A DNA stretch of 64,000 nucleotides from Lachnospiraceae bacterium (GCA_009911175.1 QXWX01000017.1:28784-92783); one strand, 5' to 3'; counted from the first letter of the stretch, positions 1-8,243 are shown. Translations and numbers: made by a program. Notes: generated by a model from the sequence alone, not told the origin.

Positions 1-90
1 GAGTACTTTCAGGAATGCCATGCTCCCCCGCAGCGTCAGCTCCTGAGCGGCGCTCTGGTAGATTTAATCAGAATTTCAATTTTTAATTAA
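1..90 (+). CDS. 3' end of an unidentified gene (partial)
   Basis: Frame 1 is open from the window edge to TAA at 88-90 and encodes 29 residues ending ...LVDLIRISIFN. The upstream part lies outside the window and I do not recognise the family. A small inverted repeat (ATCCGC at 94-99, GCGGAT at 112-117) follows the stop and could belong to a terminator, though there is no T-run. The base composition of the first 60 bases (GC-rich) differs from the AT-rich region after it, as expected for a gene end. Chance openness over 29 codons is quite possible. Confidence 0.3.
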   Translation, partial: EYFQECHAPPQRQLLSGALVDLIRISIFN

Positions 91-188
91 GTGATCCGCT
101 AAAATGAATATGCGGATTCGAACAAATATCCTGTTGAGGTCAGATAATGCCTGCTGAAATCTATTGACAGAATATCTATAACGAAGCC

Positions 189-217
189 TTGACGTACAGA
201 AAACTGTACATTATAAT
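189..217 (+). promoter_or_regulatory. Promoter with embedded operator of yefM-yoeB
   Basis: TTGACG (189-194) and TATAAT (212-217) are spaced by 17 bases, a near-consensus SigA promoter. The spacer contains the inverted repeat GTACAG-AAAA-CTGTAC (194-209), giving a TGTACA core at 205-210. TGTACA-centred palindromes are the known YefM-YoeB operator core in E. coli, so binding of the complex here would block RNA polymerase directly. The autoregulation is inferred; the palindrome and promoter are visible. Confidence 0.8.
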
Positions 218-260
218 CTAAGTATAGAAAATCATATTTATATAAGAGAGGTGTTTTATC

Positions 261-527
261 ATGGTAGCAGTAAATTACACAAATCTTCGTGATAATATGA
301 AAATGTATATGGATAAGGTAACAGATGATTATGAGACTATGATCGTTACACGAAAAAATAATAAGAATGTTGTTATGTTATCAGAAGAAGCTTATAATAA
401 CCTTATGGAAAATATTTATGTCATGGGGAATAAAGAAAATTATGATTGGCTGATGAAGGGTAAGGCACAGTTGGAGAATGGGCAATATTCTGTCCATGAG
501 TTATCTGAGGCAGAAGATGATGAATAA
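261..527 (+). CDS. yefM: Antitoxin YefM (Phd/YefM family)
   Basis: 88-residue antitoxin of the type II YefM-YoeB system. The N-terminal part (VNYTNLRDNMKMYMDKV...) is the Phd/YefM DNA-binding fold that forms dimers on TGTACA operators; the region around TRKNNKNVVMLSEEAYNNLMEN is the conserved family core. The acidic C-terminus (ELSEAEDDE) is the expected disordered toxin-neutralising tail. GAGAGG lies about 8 bases before the ATG. It overlaps the toxin gene by 8 bases, the usual arrangement for translational coupling. The codon use is more AT-rich than that of the GC-richer genes beyond 1 kb, which suggests horizontal acquisition of the pair. Confidence 0.93.
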   Translation: MVAVNYTNLRDNMKMYMDKVTDDYETMIVTRKNNKNVVMLSEEAYNNLMENIYVMGNKENYDWLMKGKAQLENGQYSVHELSEAEDDE

Positions 528-783
528 AGTATTTGCGGATACTGGTTGGGAAGATTATCTATATTGGCAGACAGAGGACCGCAAGACTCTGAAAAAGATC
601 AATCAGTTAATCAATGATATTGCCAGAAACGGCAACGAAGGGATTGGAAAACCAGAACCCTTAAGAGGGAATTTATCTGGATATTGGAGCAGACGGATCA
701 ATGATAAAGACCGCTTGATCTACAGAATCGATGAGAACAATATCTATATTCTGTCGTGCCGTTATCACTATAGAGACAGGTAG
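520..783 (+). CDS. yoeB: Toxin YoeB, ribosome-dependent mRNA endonuclease
   Basis: 87-residue RelE/YoeB-fold toxin that cleaves mRNA in the ribosomal A site and is neutralised by YefM. The sequence MNKVFADTGWEDYLYW, then LKKINQLINDI, EGIGKPEPLRGNLSGYW and SRRINDKDRLIYRI, ends CRYHYRDR. The catalytic set known for YoeB (a Glu in the EGIGKPEPL region, an Arg in the RRI/DRLIY strand, and the His-Tyr of the C-terminal RYHY) is present, so it should be active. I start at ATG 520 because it gives the usual family N-terminus; ATG 517 is an alternative and an upstream in-frame ATG at 478 would sit inside yefM. It is translationally coupled to yefM. Confidence 0.93.
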   Translation: MNKVFADTGWEDYLYWQTEDRKTLKKINQLINDIARNGNEGIGKPEPLRGNLSGYWSRRINDKDRLIYRIDENNIYILSCRYHYRDR

Positions 784-844
784 AACCTGTTTTAAATAGG
801 CATCGCCAGATAACCTGTATAAGTAATTTGTCGTGCTAAAATAC

Positions 845-932
845 AGAAAGCCTGCCACTGGCAGCCTTTCTGCATAGGATGGTATTTAAAAGGTGCAGCA
901 GTCTATGAATTCATCAGACCATGCACCTTTTA
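845..932. terminator. Two hairpins after yoeB
   Basis: The first inverted repeat pairs AGAAAG-C-CTGCC with GGCAG-C-CTTTCT (845-871). The second pairs AAAAGGTGCA (889-898) with TGCACCTTTT (923-932) and has an inner GTCT/AGAC stem. Both are followed by short T or A runs and lie between the plus-strand toxin-antitoxin operon and the minus-strand GH42 gene, so they probably terminate transcription from one or both sides. Confidence 0.5.
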
Positions 933-1002
933 TTTGCTCAATAAAACAGCTTCATTTAGGAAATTTGTCCTAGAACGCCTCATTCCTCCTTGTACCTGAA
1001 GA

Positions 1003-1045
1003 TTTGTTCTGTACAAAAAGGCAAGTTCTTTTTGCACAATTCCTT
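1003..1045. repeat. Dispersed hairpin of the AGGAACTGTGCAAAAATAA family
   Basis: On the minus strand the GH42 stop codon runs straight into GGAATTGTGCAAAAAG, then CCTTTTTGTACAGAAC. The arms pair. Close relatives lie at 57599-57639 (nearly the same sequence), 25510-25541 and 50158-50212. It probably acts as the GH42 terminator but is also a recurring element in this genome segment. Confidence 0.6.
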
Positions 1046-3089
1046 ACTCCGCAAAAATCTTCACCTCATAAGCCCCAAGCTCCACTTCGCCCTTGATCAC
1101 CTCGCCTCCGAAGAACTCCCGCAGCTCCTTCTTCACCACCGCTTTCACGCTCTCCGATGCATAATTCAGCACGAACAGGTACTTCCTGCCGTCCTTCTCC
1201 CGGACGGCCAGCTCACAGCACTCCGGCAGCTCCAGCACTTCCCCGTAAGGCGTCCCCGCTCCCAGCTTGTCCAGAAATACCTTCGCCGTATCCACTGCGA
1301 ACGCGCCTCCGAAGTAATAGGCCTCGCCCTTTCCATACCGGTTGCGGATCAGCGCAGGCGTGCCTGCGTAATAGCTGGACGCGTAACGTGCCAGAACCTC
1401 CGCCTGCTCTCCCGCCGGTTCCAGCAGGTCATTGAACACTGCGGCTTCTATCTGGTTTCCGTCCCAGTCCGCCAGCACTCTGCCGTCGTCAGGAGCCACG
1501 AAGGAATATTCCGGGATATCCGTTCCGGTAAGCCCAGACGCCTTTCCCGGCAGCTTGTCCATCACGCACCGTCCGCAGAGATCCTTATATCCGGTCCTGC
1601 AGCCCATGACCAGCTTTCCGCCTTCGGACACATAGGTTTCCAGCACCTTCATCCGCACATCCGTCAGAATAGATGCATGAGGATAGAACAGCACTTCATA
1701 CTTCCGCAGTTCCTCCCAGGCGGTATCGTCGCTCAGATACACATAATCAAAAGGCGTATGGGTCATCTGCAGCGCGGCAAACAGGGACCTCTGACTGAGC
1801 TTGTCCACCCGCTCATGCCATTTATCCTGGCGGGCATCCCAGATGTTGTCATAATCCTTCAGGATCCCAACCTTCGCCGCATACCGCGCGCCGGCAATCT
1901 CCCTCATACCTTCCATCTTCCGGGCGATCTCACGAACTTCCCGAAGCCTGCGGTTGTCCCGCCCGGAATAATCCAGGATACCGTGCCAATACATCTCCGT
2001 CCCCACCGTGCAGGTCCGCCAGCGGAAGTAGCTGACAAAGTCCGCGCCGTGGGCAATACTCTGCATGGTCCAGAGCGTGATCTGCCCGGGCCTGGGCGTG
2101 GGCGCTTCCATCCGGGTGGTCCAGCCGTTGGCGCCGCTCTGCTGCTCCATGATCCCGAAGATGCGGGAAATGGCTCTGGTCTCTGCCAGGTTCCGGCTCC
2201 ATTTGCGGTCCTTGATGGAATCCTCCGCCTGATAATCGTCCAGGCAGTACGCAAAATTCGGATAGGAATCGTAGGTCATAAAATCCAGACTTTCCTTTTG
2301 CATCGCCTGGTTATCCAGATTGCCGAAAATCCCGTTGGTGGTAATAAAATCATCCTCTTTGCAGTATTTCCGAATCATCTCGGACTGCATCCGTACAAAA
2401 CGGCGGGCGCTGACGGAAACGAAGCGGTAATAATCCAGCAGGTGATGGGGATTGTTCGTATTGTGGGCCGTCTTCCGCGGCACATAGATCTGCTCCCAGC
2501 AATTGTAGGTCTGGTTCCAGAAAATGGTTCCCCATGCCCGATTCAATTCCTCCACGGTTCCATATTTTTCCTGCAGGAACTTCCGGAACGCCGCGGTATC
2601 GCTTTCCGAATAAAATTCGTCCAGCTCGCAGTTTATCTCGTTGTCGATCTGCCATCCGATAATGGCAGGGTGTCCGCCGTAGTGGGACGCGGACTTTTCC
2701 ACGATATTGCGGCACAGCTTCTGATATACGGGTGAATTGTAATTGTAGTGCCGTCTCGCGCCGTGGCGGTAGAGCAGGCCGTTCTGGTCCGCGTTGAGCA
2801 CCTCCGGATACTTCTCGGTCAGCCAGATCGGAGGAGTCGCCGTGGGAGTGCAGAAAATAACCTTCATTCCCTTTTTCTGCGCCAGATCCAGGAAGGCGTC
2901 AAAAAATTCATAGGTGTACACACCTTCCTCCGGCTCGATCTTGTTCCACGCAAATTCCGCAACACGGACCACCTCGATCCCCGCCTGCAGCATTCTCTCC
3001 AGATCGTCCTCCCACATGGATGAGTCCCAATGCTCCGGATAGTAACAGGTTCCCATCACGAAGCGCTCTCCGTTTATCATTTTTCTCAT
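1044..3089 (-). CDS. Beta-galactosidase, glycoside hydrolase family 42
   Basis: 681-residue cytoplasmic GH42 enzyme hydrolysing beta-galactosides, probably short galacto-oligosaccharides. The N-terminal (beta/alpha)8 barrel starts MINGERFVMGTCYYPEHW. The acid/base Glu is in WQIDNEIN (about residue 151), and the nucleophile is most likely the Glu of IMEQQSG (about residue 315), with the following strand YFRWR. Typical GH42 trimerisation and small C-terminal domains follow (EVLFYPHASILTD..., then the end). The start at 3089 is chosen because GGGAGG sits 6 bases upstream; an upstream extension to 3164 lacks a good site. No signal peptide. It stands alone, without a transporter next to it, and ends in a hairpin. 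Confidence 0.93.
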   Translation of the reverse strand: MRKMINGERFVMGTCYYPEHWDSSMWEDDLERMLQAGIEVVRVAEFAWNKIEPEEGVYTYEFFDAFLDLAQKKGMKVIFCTPTATPPIWLTEKYPEVLNADQNGLLYRHGARRHYNYNSPVYQKLCRNIVEKSASHYGGHPAIIGWQIDNEINCELDEFYSESDTAAFRKFLQEKYGTVEELNRAWGTIFWNQTYNCWEQIYVPRKTAHNTNNPHHLLDYYRFVSVSARRFVRMQSEMIRKYCKEDDFITTNGIFGNLDNQAMQKESLDFMTYDSYPNFAYCLDDYQAEDSIKDRKWSRNLAETRAISRIFGIMEQQSGANGWTTRMEAPTPRPGQITLWTMQSIAHGADFVSYFRWRTCTVGTEMYWHGILDYSGRDNRRLREVREIARKMEGMREIAGARYAAKVGILKDYDNIWDARQDKWHERVDKLSQRSLFAALQMTHTPFDYVYLSDDTAWEELRKYEVLFYPHASILTDVRMKVLETYVSEGGKLVMGCRTGYKDLCGRCVMDKLPGKASGLTGTDIPEYSFVAPDDGRVLADWDGNQIEAAVFNDLLEPAGEQAEVLARYASSYYAGTPALIRNRYGKGEAYYFGGAFAVDTAKVFLDKLGAGTPYGEVLELPECCELAVREKDGRKYLFVLNYASESVKAVVKKELREFFGGEVIKGEVELGAYEVKIFAE

Positions 3090-3176
3090 GCTTGGTCCTC
3101 CCTTTTGATTTCTTCTGTTTCCAGTATTCGCGCATACCGCCATGCCTCTCTTGAGGAAAAACACCTCTGTCCCGGA

Positions 3177-4151
3177 TCACGACTCCACATTTTTCACATA
3201 GATCGCCCAGTTCTGCTCTCCGTCATCCTGGATCTTCACATCCTGGAAGCTCTGGATATAGGATTTGAACTGGGAATATCCGTAATCATGGACCTTAAAA
3301 TCGCCGAACCGGTTCCGGATCCGGTTCCCCAATGTCCCCAGGGAGACGCCCTGTCTGCCTGCATTTTTGATCTGCTGCAGAATGTATTCCTCCAGCAGGT
3401 CCTTCCGGCTTTTATCCTCATACAGCATCACAGAGACCTTGGTCCCGTCCTGCTTCAGCTTCAGCTTGGGGAAGGTCTCAAGAAACTTAGACAAGAGGCT
3501 GAACCCGTACCGACGTACGTCAAAATCAGGATACAGCTTCAGGAGACGGCTTCCCACCTCGCCGAGCCCGGTCTCCTTGTTGTCGTTCTGGTTCTCCATG
3601 ATGATCTTGATCACAGCCTCTTCGATCTGATTTTTCACCACATCCACACTGCCGCGCTTCAATTCCTTGGCGGAAGCCACCGCTGCCGGTGCCTTTTCCG
3701 CATTTTCCATGGTACTGTCTTCCAGAAGGACCTCCAATACCGTGAAAATGTCACAGGCTTTTCGGAAGGGGATCGGCGTCTTGTCCTCGCCCATACCGAT
3801 CACCAGCTTGCCGTTTTCCCTGAGACGGCTCGCCAGCTTGGTAAAATCACTGTCGCTGGAGACCAGGCAGAAGCCTTCCAGCTCGCTGGTATAGAGCATG
3901 TCCATAGCGTCAATGATCATGGCGGAATCAGTGGCGTTTTTTCCGTATGTATAGCTGAACTGCTGGATCGGCGTAATGCTGTTCTGCAGCAGGACCTCCT
4001 TCCAGCTCAGATTATACGGGCTTGTCCAGTCCCCGTAGATCCTCTTGTATGTAATATTGCCGTACTTGGACAGCTCGTCCATGATGGGCTTGATATATTT
4101 CGCAGAAACATTGTCTGCATCAATCAAAAGAGCAATTCTATCTTCTATCAT
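3177..4151 (-). CDS. NYN-domain (PIN-like) protein with OST-HTH/LOTUS repeats
   Basis: 324 residues. The N-terminal NYN domain (about 1-140) resembles PIN-fold RNases: RIALLIDADNVSAKY and later ATDSAMIIDAMDML and LVSSDSDFTKLASRL carry the acidic metal-binding residues. The C-terminal half has two OST-HTH/LOTUS modules (about 165-240 and 245-320, each with an SLLSKF/SQFKSYIQ-type core), RNA-binding folds commonly joined to NYN domains. The likely role is RNA binding with possible endonuclease activity; its target is unknown. AGGAGGAG lies about 10 bases before the ATG. The 77-base gap to the next gene contains a short direct repeat TGCGCTCTTTTG (twice, about 4175-4205). Confidence 0.85.
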   Translation of the reverse strand: MIEDRIALLIDADNVSAKYIKPIMDELSKYGNITYKRIYGDWTSPYNLSWKEVLLQNSITPIQQFSYTYGKNATDSAMIIDAMDMLYTSELEGFCLVSSDSDFTKLASRLRENGKLVIGMGEDKTPIPFRKACDIFTVLEVLLEDSTMENAEKAPAAVASAKELKRGSVDVVKNQIEEAVIKIIMENQNDNKETGLGEVGSRLLKLYPDFDVRRYGFSLLSKFLETFPKLKLKQDGTKVSVMLYEDKSRKDLLEEYILQQIKNAGRQGVSLGTLGNRIRNRFGDFKVHDYGYSQFKSYIQSFQDVKIQDDGEQNWAIYVKNVES

Positions 4152-4228
4152 CTATCATCTTCTCCTCCTACACTTTGCGCTCTTTTGTATCTGCGCTCTT
4201 TTGCATTTCCATATCTGTTCTAATGTCC

Positions 4229-4771
4229 TCAAAATCTTTTCTCTTTCCAACACACTCCTTTCATGTCCTTCCACTGAAAGACACCATTTTCAAAAGTCAT
4301 ATAGCCATGCGCAGACCCTTCCTTGGGGATGGATACGGAACCCGGATTCAGATACCAGAACGTCCCCATATCTTCGCACGCAGGAATATGTGTATGCCCG
4401 TTCAGCAGGATCTCTCCTGTCTTCAGCAGCGGCGGATTATGCGGATTGAATACATGGCCATGGGTCGCGAACATGGTCTTTCCGCCGATTTCCAGAAAAC
4501 AGTACTCTGCCAGGATTGGAAATTCCAAGACCATCTGGTCCACCTCCGTGTCGCAGTTCCCCCTTACGCAAAGCAGCTCCTGCTTTACACCGTTGAGCAT
4601 GGAGATGACATCCTTCGGTCCATATTCCTTCGGAAGATCGTTGCGCGGTCCGTGATACAAAATGTCTCCTAACAGAAGCAGCCTGTCAGCACCTTCCCTC
4701 CGATATGCCCCCAGCATCTGCCGACAGTAGTACGCGGAGCCATGTATATCCGACGCGATCATCCATTTCAT
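4229..4771 (-). CDS. yfcE: YfcE-like metallophosphoesterase
   Basis: 180-residue calcineurin-type phosphodiesterase of the YfcE/MJ0936 group. Motifs in order: MIASDIHGS (metal-binding D-x-H), LLLGDILYHGPRN (GD), VRGNCDTEVD (GN-D), ATHGHVFNP (GH) and LNGHTHIPACEDM (GHTH). The conserved set is intact, so it should hydrolyse phosphodiesters with two bound metal ions; the cellular substrate of the family is not established. I use the ATG at 4771, which starts directly with MKWMIASDIHGS; an ATG 45 bases upstream adds unrelated residues. It follows no obvious operon partner. Confidence 0.88.
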   Translation of the reverse strand: MKWMIASDIHGSAYYCRQMLGAYRREGADRLLLLGDILYHGPRNDLPKEYGPKDVISMLNGVKQELLCVRGNCDTEVDQMVLEFPILAEYCFLEIGGKTMFATHGHVFNPHNPPLLKTGEILLNGHTHIPACEDMGTFWYLNPGSVSIPKEGSAHGYMTFENGVFQWKDMKGVCWKEKRF

Positions 4772-5007
4772 CGTTGTTCTTCCTTTCCATTTGTAAGCAA
4801 TCGTTACCGTGAGCATCTTGTACAGGATGTAAACAGTAACAAGTAATCCACGGGCAAAAAAATTCCCATAACTTTCCTTTTCTAGTATATCCTAAAAACC
4901 AACCCATCGTCAAATTGTTTTATTCCCAAAGCGGCTTTGCAGTTCCCTTTTTTTCTGTGATATTTTTTCTTGGCTCCTCTCCGCAAAAAGGGTTTCCGGC
5001 CGCGGTA

Positions 5008-6405
5008 TCATTTCTCCCATATCCCGATCACGAGCACGGTCATATCGTCCTGAGGCGGTTCTCCGGTCCAGTTCAGCACCTGCTCCAGGATGTGGTTCGC
5101 CATTTCCTTTGGATTCACCAGGAGGGTACCCTGGATGATCGTCTCCAGCAGGATGTCCTGCTCGCCTACCGGGAGCGCGTCCATTACCCCGTCTGTTACC
5201 ATGATCACAAAATCTCCGTTGGAAAGCTGCCGTTCCACGGAGTCGATCTCGATCTGGTGTAAGACCCCAATGGGCAGGCTGGTGGAGCTTAAGTGCTCTA
5301 CCTTATCCTTCTGGCGGATAAATGTGGAGGAGGCTCCGGCCTTGATCAGTTCGCAGGTTCCTGTATAGAGGTCAAATACGCTCATATCCACGGTGGAATA
5401 ATGGATCTCCTCCCTCCCCATGACCAGCGTGGTGTTGATCATCTGGATGGCCGTCTTTTCCGGAAAGCCTGCCTCCAGCAGTTCCTCCAGCAGTTCGATG
5501 ACCAGCGTGCTTTCCTGGCATGCCTTTTCTCCGGAGCCCATCCCGTCGGACAGAGCCATGGCCTGCTTTCCTCTTGGGAGGTTGAGCATCATAAAATTGT
5601 CCCCGGAAACCTGACTGCAGCCTTTTCCGACTCTGGCAACCCCCTGCAGCGTATAGTATGTCGGCCCTTCCTGGCAGATGATGGTCGTATACTCCCGCCC
5701 CAGTGTCTGGGCATAGATCCCTTCCGGCACCAGACGGCGGCCCATGACCTCGGAAACGGTCCTGACCAGCTCCTTACAGGTAATATGGATGTCCTGCATG
5801 GCGCGCGCGGTCACATGAACCTCATATTTCCCTTCCCGGTTCATAAAAAAATTCGTGTACAAGACCCGCACGCCCTTTTTCTTCAGCGCGGCTACCAGAC
5901 GCTTTTCCAGCCGGTCGTCAATGAACAGGCTGTCCTCCAGTTCCTTCGCCGTCACCCGGATCATGTCCGCAAAGGTGTCCATCTGGATGGCACAGCCTTC
6001 TCTGCTCTGGGCCATCCGGTTGAGCCACATCATATTCTGCCGGGCCGCGTGAAATGCCTCCAGCATCTCTCTCAGGAAACGGGGCGCCATGATACAGCAC
6101 TGCTTCAGCTTCCGTTTCGTCTCGGTATTCATTTCATTTCCATAGGAATCCACCGCTGAGAGGACCTCATAGCCCATCTGGTAGGTATGGACAAAATTCT
6201 CCCCCCAGCACCAGGAGCACTTCTCGCAGCTTTTGCAGACCTTCTCCTTGACCCATTCGAACATTCCGTCGATTTCTTCGCTTGTAAAGGACTGCTTCTT
6301 TTCCCCCATCTGCAGAAATGTATGGGACAGCTGCTTCAGGGAATCCGCAAATCTTTCAATCTGTGTCACATAAGGACTGGTATGTAATACTTGTCCATCC
6401 TCCAT
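5008..6405 (-). CDS. spoIIE: SpoIIE-type PP2C phosphatase lacking the membrane domain
   Basis: 465 residues. SpoIIE is the forespore phosphatase that dephosphorylates SpoIIAA and so activates SigF. The PPM/PP2C domain (about 260-465) has ALSDGMGSGEKA, IMVTDGVMDAL and PPQDDMTVLVI, which carry the metal-binding Asp residues. Near residue 57-68 is a cysteine cluster CKSCEKCSWCW. The neighbours divIC, yabQ, yabP and rqcP match the order around spoIIE in Bacillus and clostridia. Bacillus SpoIIE is about 830 residues with ten N-terminal membrane segments; here no such segment exists and the 5' neighbour divIC is only 210 bases away behind a terminator, so the protein appears soluble. A frameshifted membrane part is not seen. 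Confidence 0.85.
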   Translation of the reverse strand: MEDGQVLHTSPYVTQIERFADSLKQLSHTFLQMGEKKQSFTSEEIDGMFEWVKEKVCKSCEKCSWCWGENFVHTYQMGYEVLSAVDSYGNEMNTETKRKLKQCCIMAPRFLREMLEAFHAARQNMMWLNRMAQSREGCAIQMDTFADMIRVTAKELEDSLFIDDRLEKRLVAALKKKGVRVLYTNFFMNREGKYEVHVTARAMQDIHITCKELVRTVSEVMGRRLVPEGIYAQTLGREYTTIICQEGPTYYTLQGVARVGKGCSQVSGDNFMMLNLPRGKQAMALSDGMGSGEKACQESTLVIELLEELLEAGFPEKTAIQMINTTLVMGREEIHYSTVDMSVFDLYTGTCELIKAGASSTFIRQKDKVEHLSSTSLPIGVLHQIEIDSVERQLSNGDFVIMVTDGVMDALPVGEQDILLETIIQGTLLVNPKEMANHILEQVLNWTGEPPQDDMTVLVIGIWEK

Positions 6406-6430
6406 CTATATCCCTCCTACTGGTTTGTTA

Positions 6431-6488
6431 CTATTCGCAGTCATTTCACTCACATGCGCAAAAGCAGCCAGCAAAGCTGTCTGTCGAT
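6431..6488. repeat. Dispersed element, copy without insertion ('empty site')
   Basis: CTATTCGCAGTCATTTCACT, then ATGCGC, AAGCAGCC and CAAAGCTGTCTG match a second copy at 8952-9085. That second copy is interrupted by an 80-bp hairpin-forming segment right after CAGTCA, and CAGTCA is duplicated there. The copy here is uninterrupted and lies between spoIIE and the divIC terminator. Confidence 0.65.
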
Positions 6489-6553
6489 GCTACGCGTCTC
6501 CGGGTGAGATTCCTGCGGCAGACTCCGAAGATTCCACATATCCGCAAAACAGC

Positions 6554-6582
6554 AAAAAACTCCAGGCATCTCCCTGGAGTTT
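6554..6582 (-). terminator. Intrinsic terminator after divIC
   Basis: AAACTCCAGG (6557-6566) pairs with CCTGGAGTTT (6573-6582), loop 6. On the minus strand the stem is followed by TTTTTT. It separates divIC from spoIIE transcription. Confidence 0.85.
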
Positions 6583-6615
6583 CTCTTTTGTGTATATAGA
6601 ATGCTGAATGACGGC

Positions 6616-6954
6616 TTATTCCTCCGGCCGGAACAGGATCTCGTTGGGATCCACCAGCCCCAGCTTCTCCTCAGCCACATCCTTGATGTAATCATCGGTC
6701 TTGACATATTCTTCGTATTCCTTCACCTTCTCGGAACGGGCATTCTGCTCCTCGATCTGTGCCTTAAGCTCCGCCTCCTGCTGCTTATAGATTTTGTTTC
6801 GGGCATACAGGTTCACTGAATTGACGGCCAGCATCGCCGCCATAATTCCCAATACAGTATAAATGATCACGATACTTCTCTTGTGCTGCCGTAAAGCGGA
6901 CGAACCCTTCCGGCCATGCTTTTTGCCTGCAGGCATCTTTTTCTTCTGACTCAT
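6616..6954 (-). CDS. divIC: Septum formation protein DivIC/FtsB-like
   Basis: 112 residues: a basic N-terminus (about 1-27), one membrane segment (IVIIYTVLGIMAAMLAVNSV), then a coiled coil (KIYKQQEAELKAQIEEQNARSEKVKEYEEYV) and a C-terminal motif DDYIKDVAEEKLGLVDPNEILF typical of DivIC/FtsB. It acts in the divisome with FtsL and DivIB at the cytoplasmic membrane. The ATG at 6954 is preceded by AAGGGGA at the right distance. It is the last gene of the rqcP-yabP-yabQ-divIC group and is followed by a terminator. Confidence 0.9.
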   Translation of the reverse strand: MSQKKKMPAGKKHGRKGSSALRQHKRSIVIIYTVLGIMAAMLAVNSVNLYARNKIYKQQEAELKAQIEEQNARSEKVKEYEEYVKTDDYIKDVAEEKLGLVDPNEILFRPEE

Positions 6955-7049
6955 ACGAATTCCCCTTGCGGCCATGCGCGGCATATCATACCATACGGCA
7001 GATATATCCGGCACCCAGTCTGGTTGCTCCCCTTGCCATCATCATTATT

Positions 7050-7382
7050 TTATTCGCTTTTCTTCTTTTTTTCAAGTTTATTCTTCCACTTTGCGAAGGT
7101 TTTTTTCAACAAAATTTTACAAAAAAAGGCCAGAAAATTCCCAACCGCAAGTCCTAGTATGAAGAACCATCTGACACTCCCATAAGTTGTATGATACATC
7201 TGCCGGAACAGATAGGCGCTGATTCCGATCCAATAAAAAAAATCCTCCGCGCTGACCGCTGCCGCAGAATGCGGGACCAGCTTTCTCAGCAGCAGCAGTA
7301 TCTGATAGCAGGAAAATGTAACGATCCCCGACAGGCCCGCGTATACAAATATCACGGCCTCTTTTCCAATTCCCAGCATCAT
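7050..7382 (-). CDS. yabQ: Spore cortex biosynthesis protein YabQ
   Basis: 110-residue membrane protein with three hydrophobic stretches (about 8-33, 46-66 and 69-92) and a highly basic C-terminus (KKTFAKWKNKLEKKKKSE). YabQ is required for cortex formation in Bacillus and sits in the forespore outer membrane. Identification rests on the topology, size and its fixed place between yabP and divIC. The start lies 9 bases after the yabP stop, so the two are probably translationally coupled; the upstream AGGTCA is a weak ribosome site. Confidence 0.85.
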   Translation of the reverse strand: MMLGIGKEAVIFVYAGLSGIVTFSCYQILLLLRKLVPHSAAAVSAEDFFYWIGISAYLFRQMYHTTYGSVRWFFILGLAVGNFLAFFCKILLKKTFAKWKNKLEKKKKSE

Positions 7383-7391
7383 GGTGCTGAC

Positions 7392-7676
7392 CTACTTAAA
7401 TAATTTTGAAAAAAAGCTGTCGTTCTGGTGTCCCGCCTGGCTCACGCTGGAATAGGCGATACTATCAATATTTCCCGACAGGTCCACCTCACCCTTCTCC
7501 ACGCTGAGCCGGTTCACATGCAGATCCGTCCCCTTGACCATCAGCATCCCTTGTTCTGTCTCCAGCAGGATCTCATTCAGATCAAATGAAAGCACATCCA
7601 GCACTCCGGTCACCATACTTGTCTTCCGGTTATTTATAACCAGCTTATGCGCCTTTACAGGCTGCCGTTCCTCCAT
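7392..7676 (-). CDS. yabP: Sporulation protein YabP
   Basis: 94 residues of the YabP/YqfC family: MEERQPVKAHKLVINNRKTSMVTGVLDVLSFD, then NEILLETEQGMLMVKGTDLHVNRLSVEKGEVDLSGNIDSIAY. The LSVEKGEVDLSG segment is characteristic. It is a sporulation protein needed, with YabQ, for normal cortex. GGGGGG lies about 7 bases before the ATG. It precedes yabQ directly and is separated from rqcP by about 330 bases with a strong hairpin. Confidence 0.9.
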   Translation of the reverse strand: MEERQPVKAHKLVINNRKTSMVTGVLDVLSFDLNEILLETEQGMLMVKGTDLHVNRLSVEKGEVDLSGNIDSIAYSSVSQAGHQNDSFFSKLFK

Positions 7677-8003
7677 ATCTGTTCCCCCTTCGTTATATAT
7701 CTGTCATACTCACGGCCGATGAAGTCTGCCGTGAGTATCGCGCCAGCCGCAGCCGCGAAGCGGCATAATTCCTGACGCGGCTGTGTGCGTCTCATTATAC
7801 TGTGCGGCAGATTTATCTGGCGCTCAGTATAATCCCAGAATCTCCCCGGCGTATCCGGCTACATATACTTTTATATATATGAAGGGTTGTTTCATATTAT
7901 GCCTGTCTGCAAGGATTTTTATTGACGTTCTCAGAACAGCAGACCGCAGGCGCGTCAGCCCATGCCTCAAAAAACTCCGGCCTGCTCATCCCGGCAGAAA
8001 AAG
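7677..8003. other. Non-coding gap between rqcP and yabP with a hairpin
   Basis: ATACTCACGGC (7706-7716) and GCCGTGAGTAT (7728-7738) form a perfect 11-bp stem with an 11-base loop, only 30 bases upstream of yabP. It has no T-run. It could be a processing or regulatory structure in the yabP leader. GC-rich inverted repeats around GCCGC/GCGGC (7747-7764) follow. I see no gene in the rest. Confidence 0.5.
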
Positions 8004-8243
8004 CTACAGGTATCTGAACAGATCCTTCGCCTCTTCTTTCTTTGTCGTGTCCTGGATATCCAGCACTTCCACCTTGACGGTTTTCGTGCCGAACTGGATC
8101 TCGATAACATCCCCCACCTTGACCTTCACAGAAGCCTTGGCCACATTGCCGTTCACGAGCACACGGCCGGCGTCGCAGGCTTCGTTTGCCACGGTGCGCC
8201 TTTTGATCAGACGGGATACCTTCAAAAATTTATCTAACCTCAT
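8004..8243 (-). CDS. rqcP: S4-domain RNA-binding protein RqcP (YabO/Hsp15-like)
   Basis: 79 residues almost wholly made of an S4 fold: MRLDKFLKVSRLIKRRTVANEACDAGRVLVNGNVAKASVKVKVGD. RqcP binds stalled 50S-peptidyl-tRNA complexes and works with RqcH in Ala-tailing ribosome quality control. The family, the length and the position before yabP support the name. A strong GGAGGG precedes the ATG. Two tandem terminators separate it from hup, so it probably has its own promoter or depends on read-through. Confidence 0.92.
   Translation of the reverse strand: MRLDKFLKVSRLIKRRTVANEACDAGRVLVNGNVAKASVKVKVGDVIEIQFGTKTVKVEVLDIQDTTKKEEAKDLFRYL

Noticed and set aside
990..2735. Long plus-strand open frame of about 580 codons opposite the GH42 gene
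   Set aside because: It is the mirror frame of a strongly conserved GH42 gene, has no family match and no ribosome site, and shows the His/Arg/Pro-rich composition typical of antisense frames in GC-rich codons.
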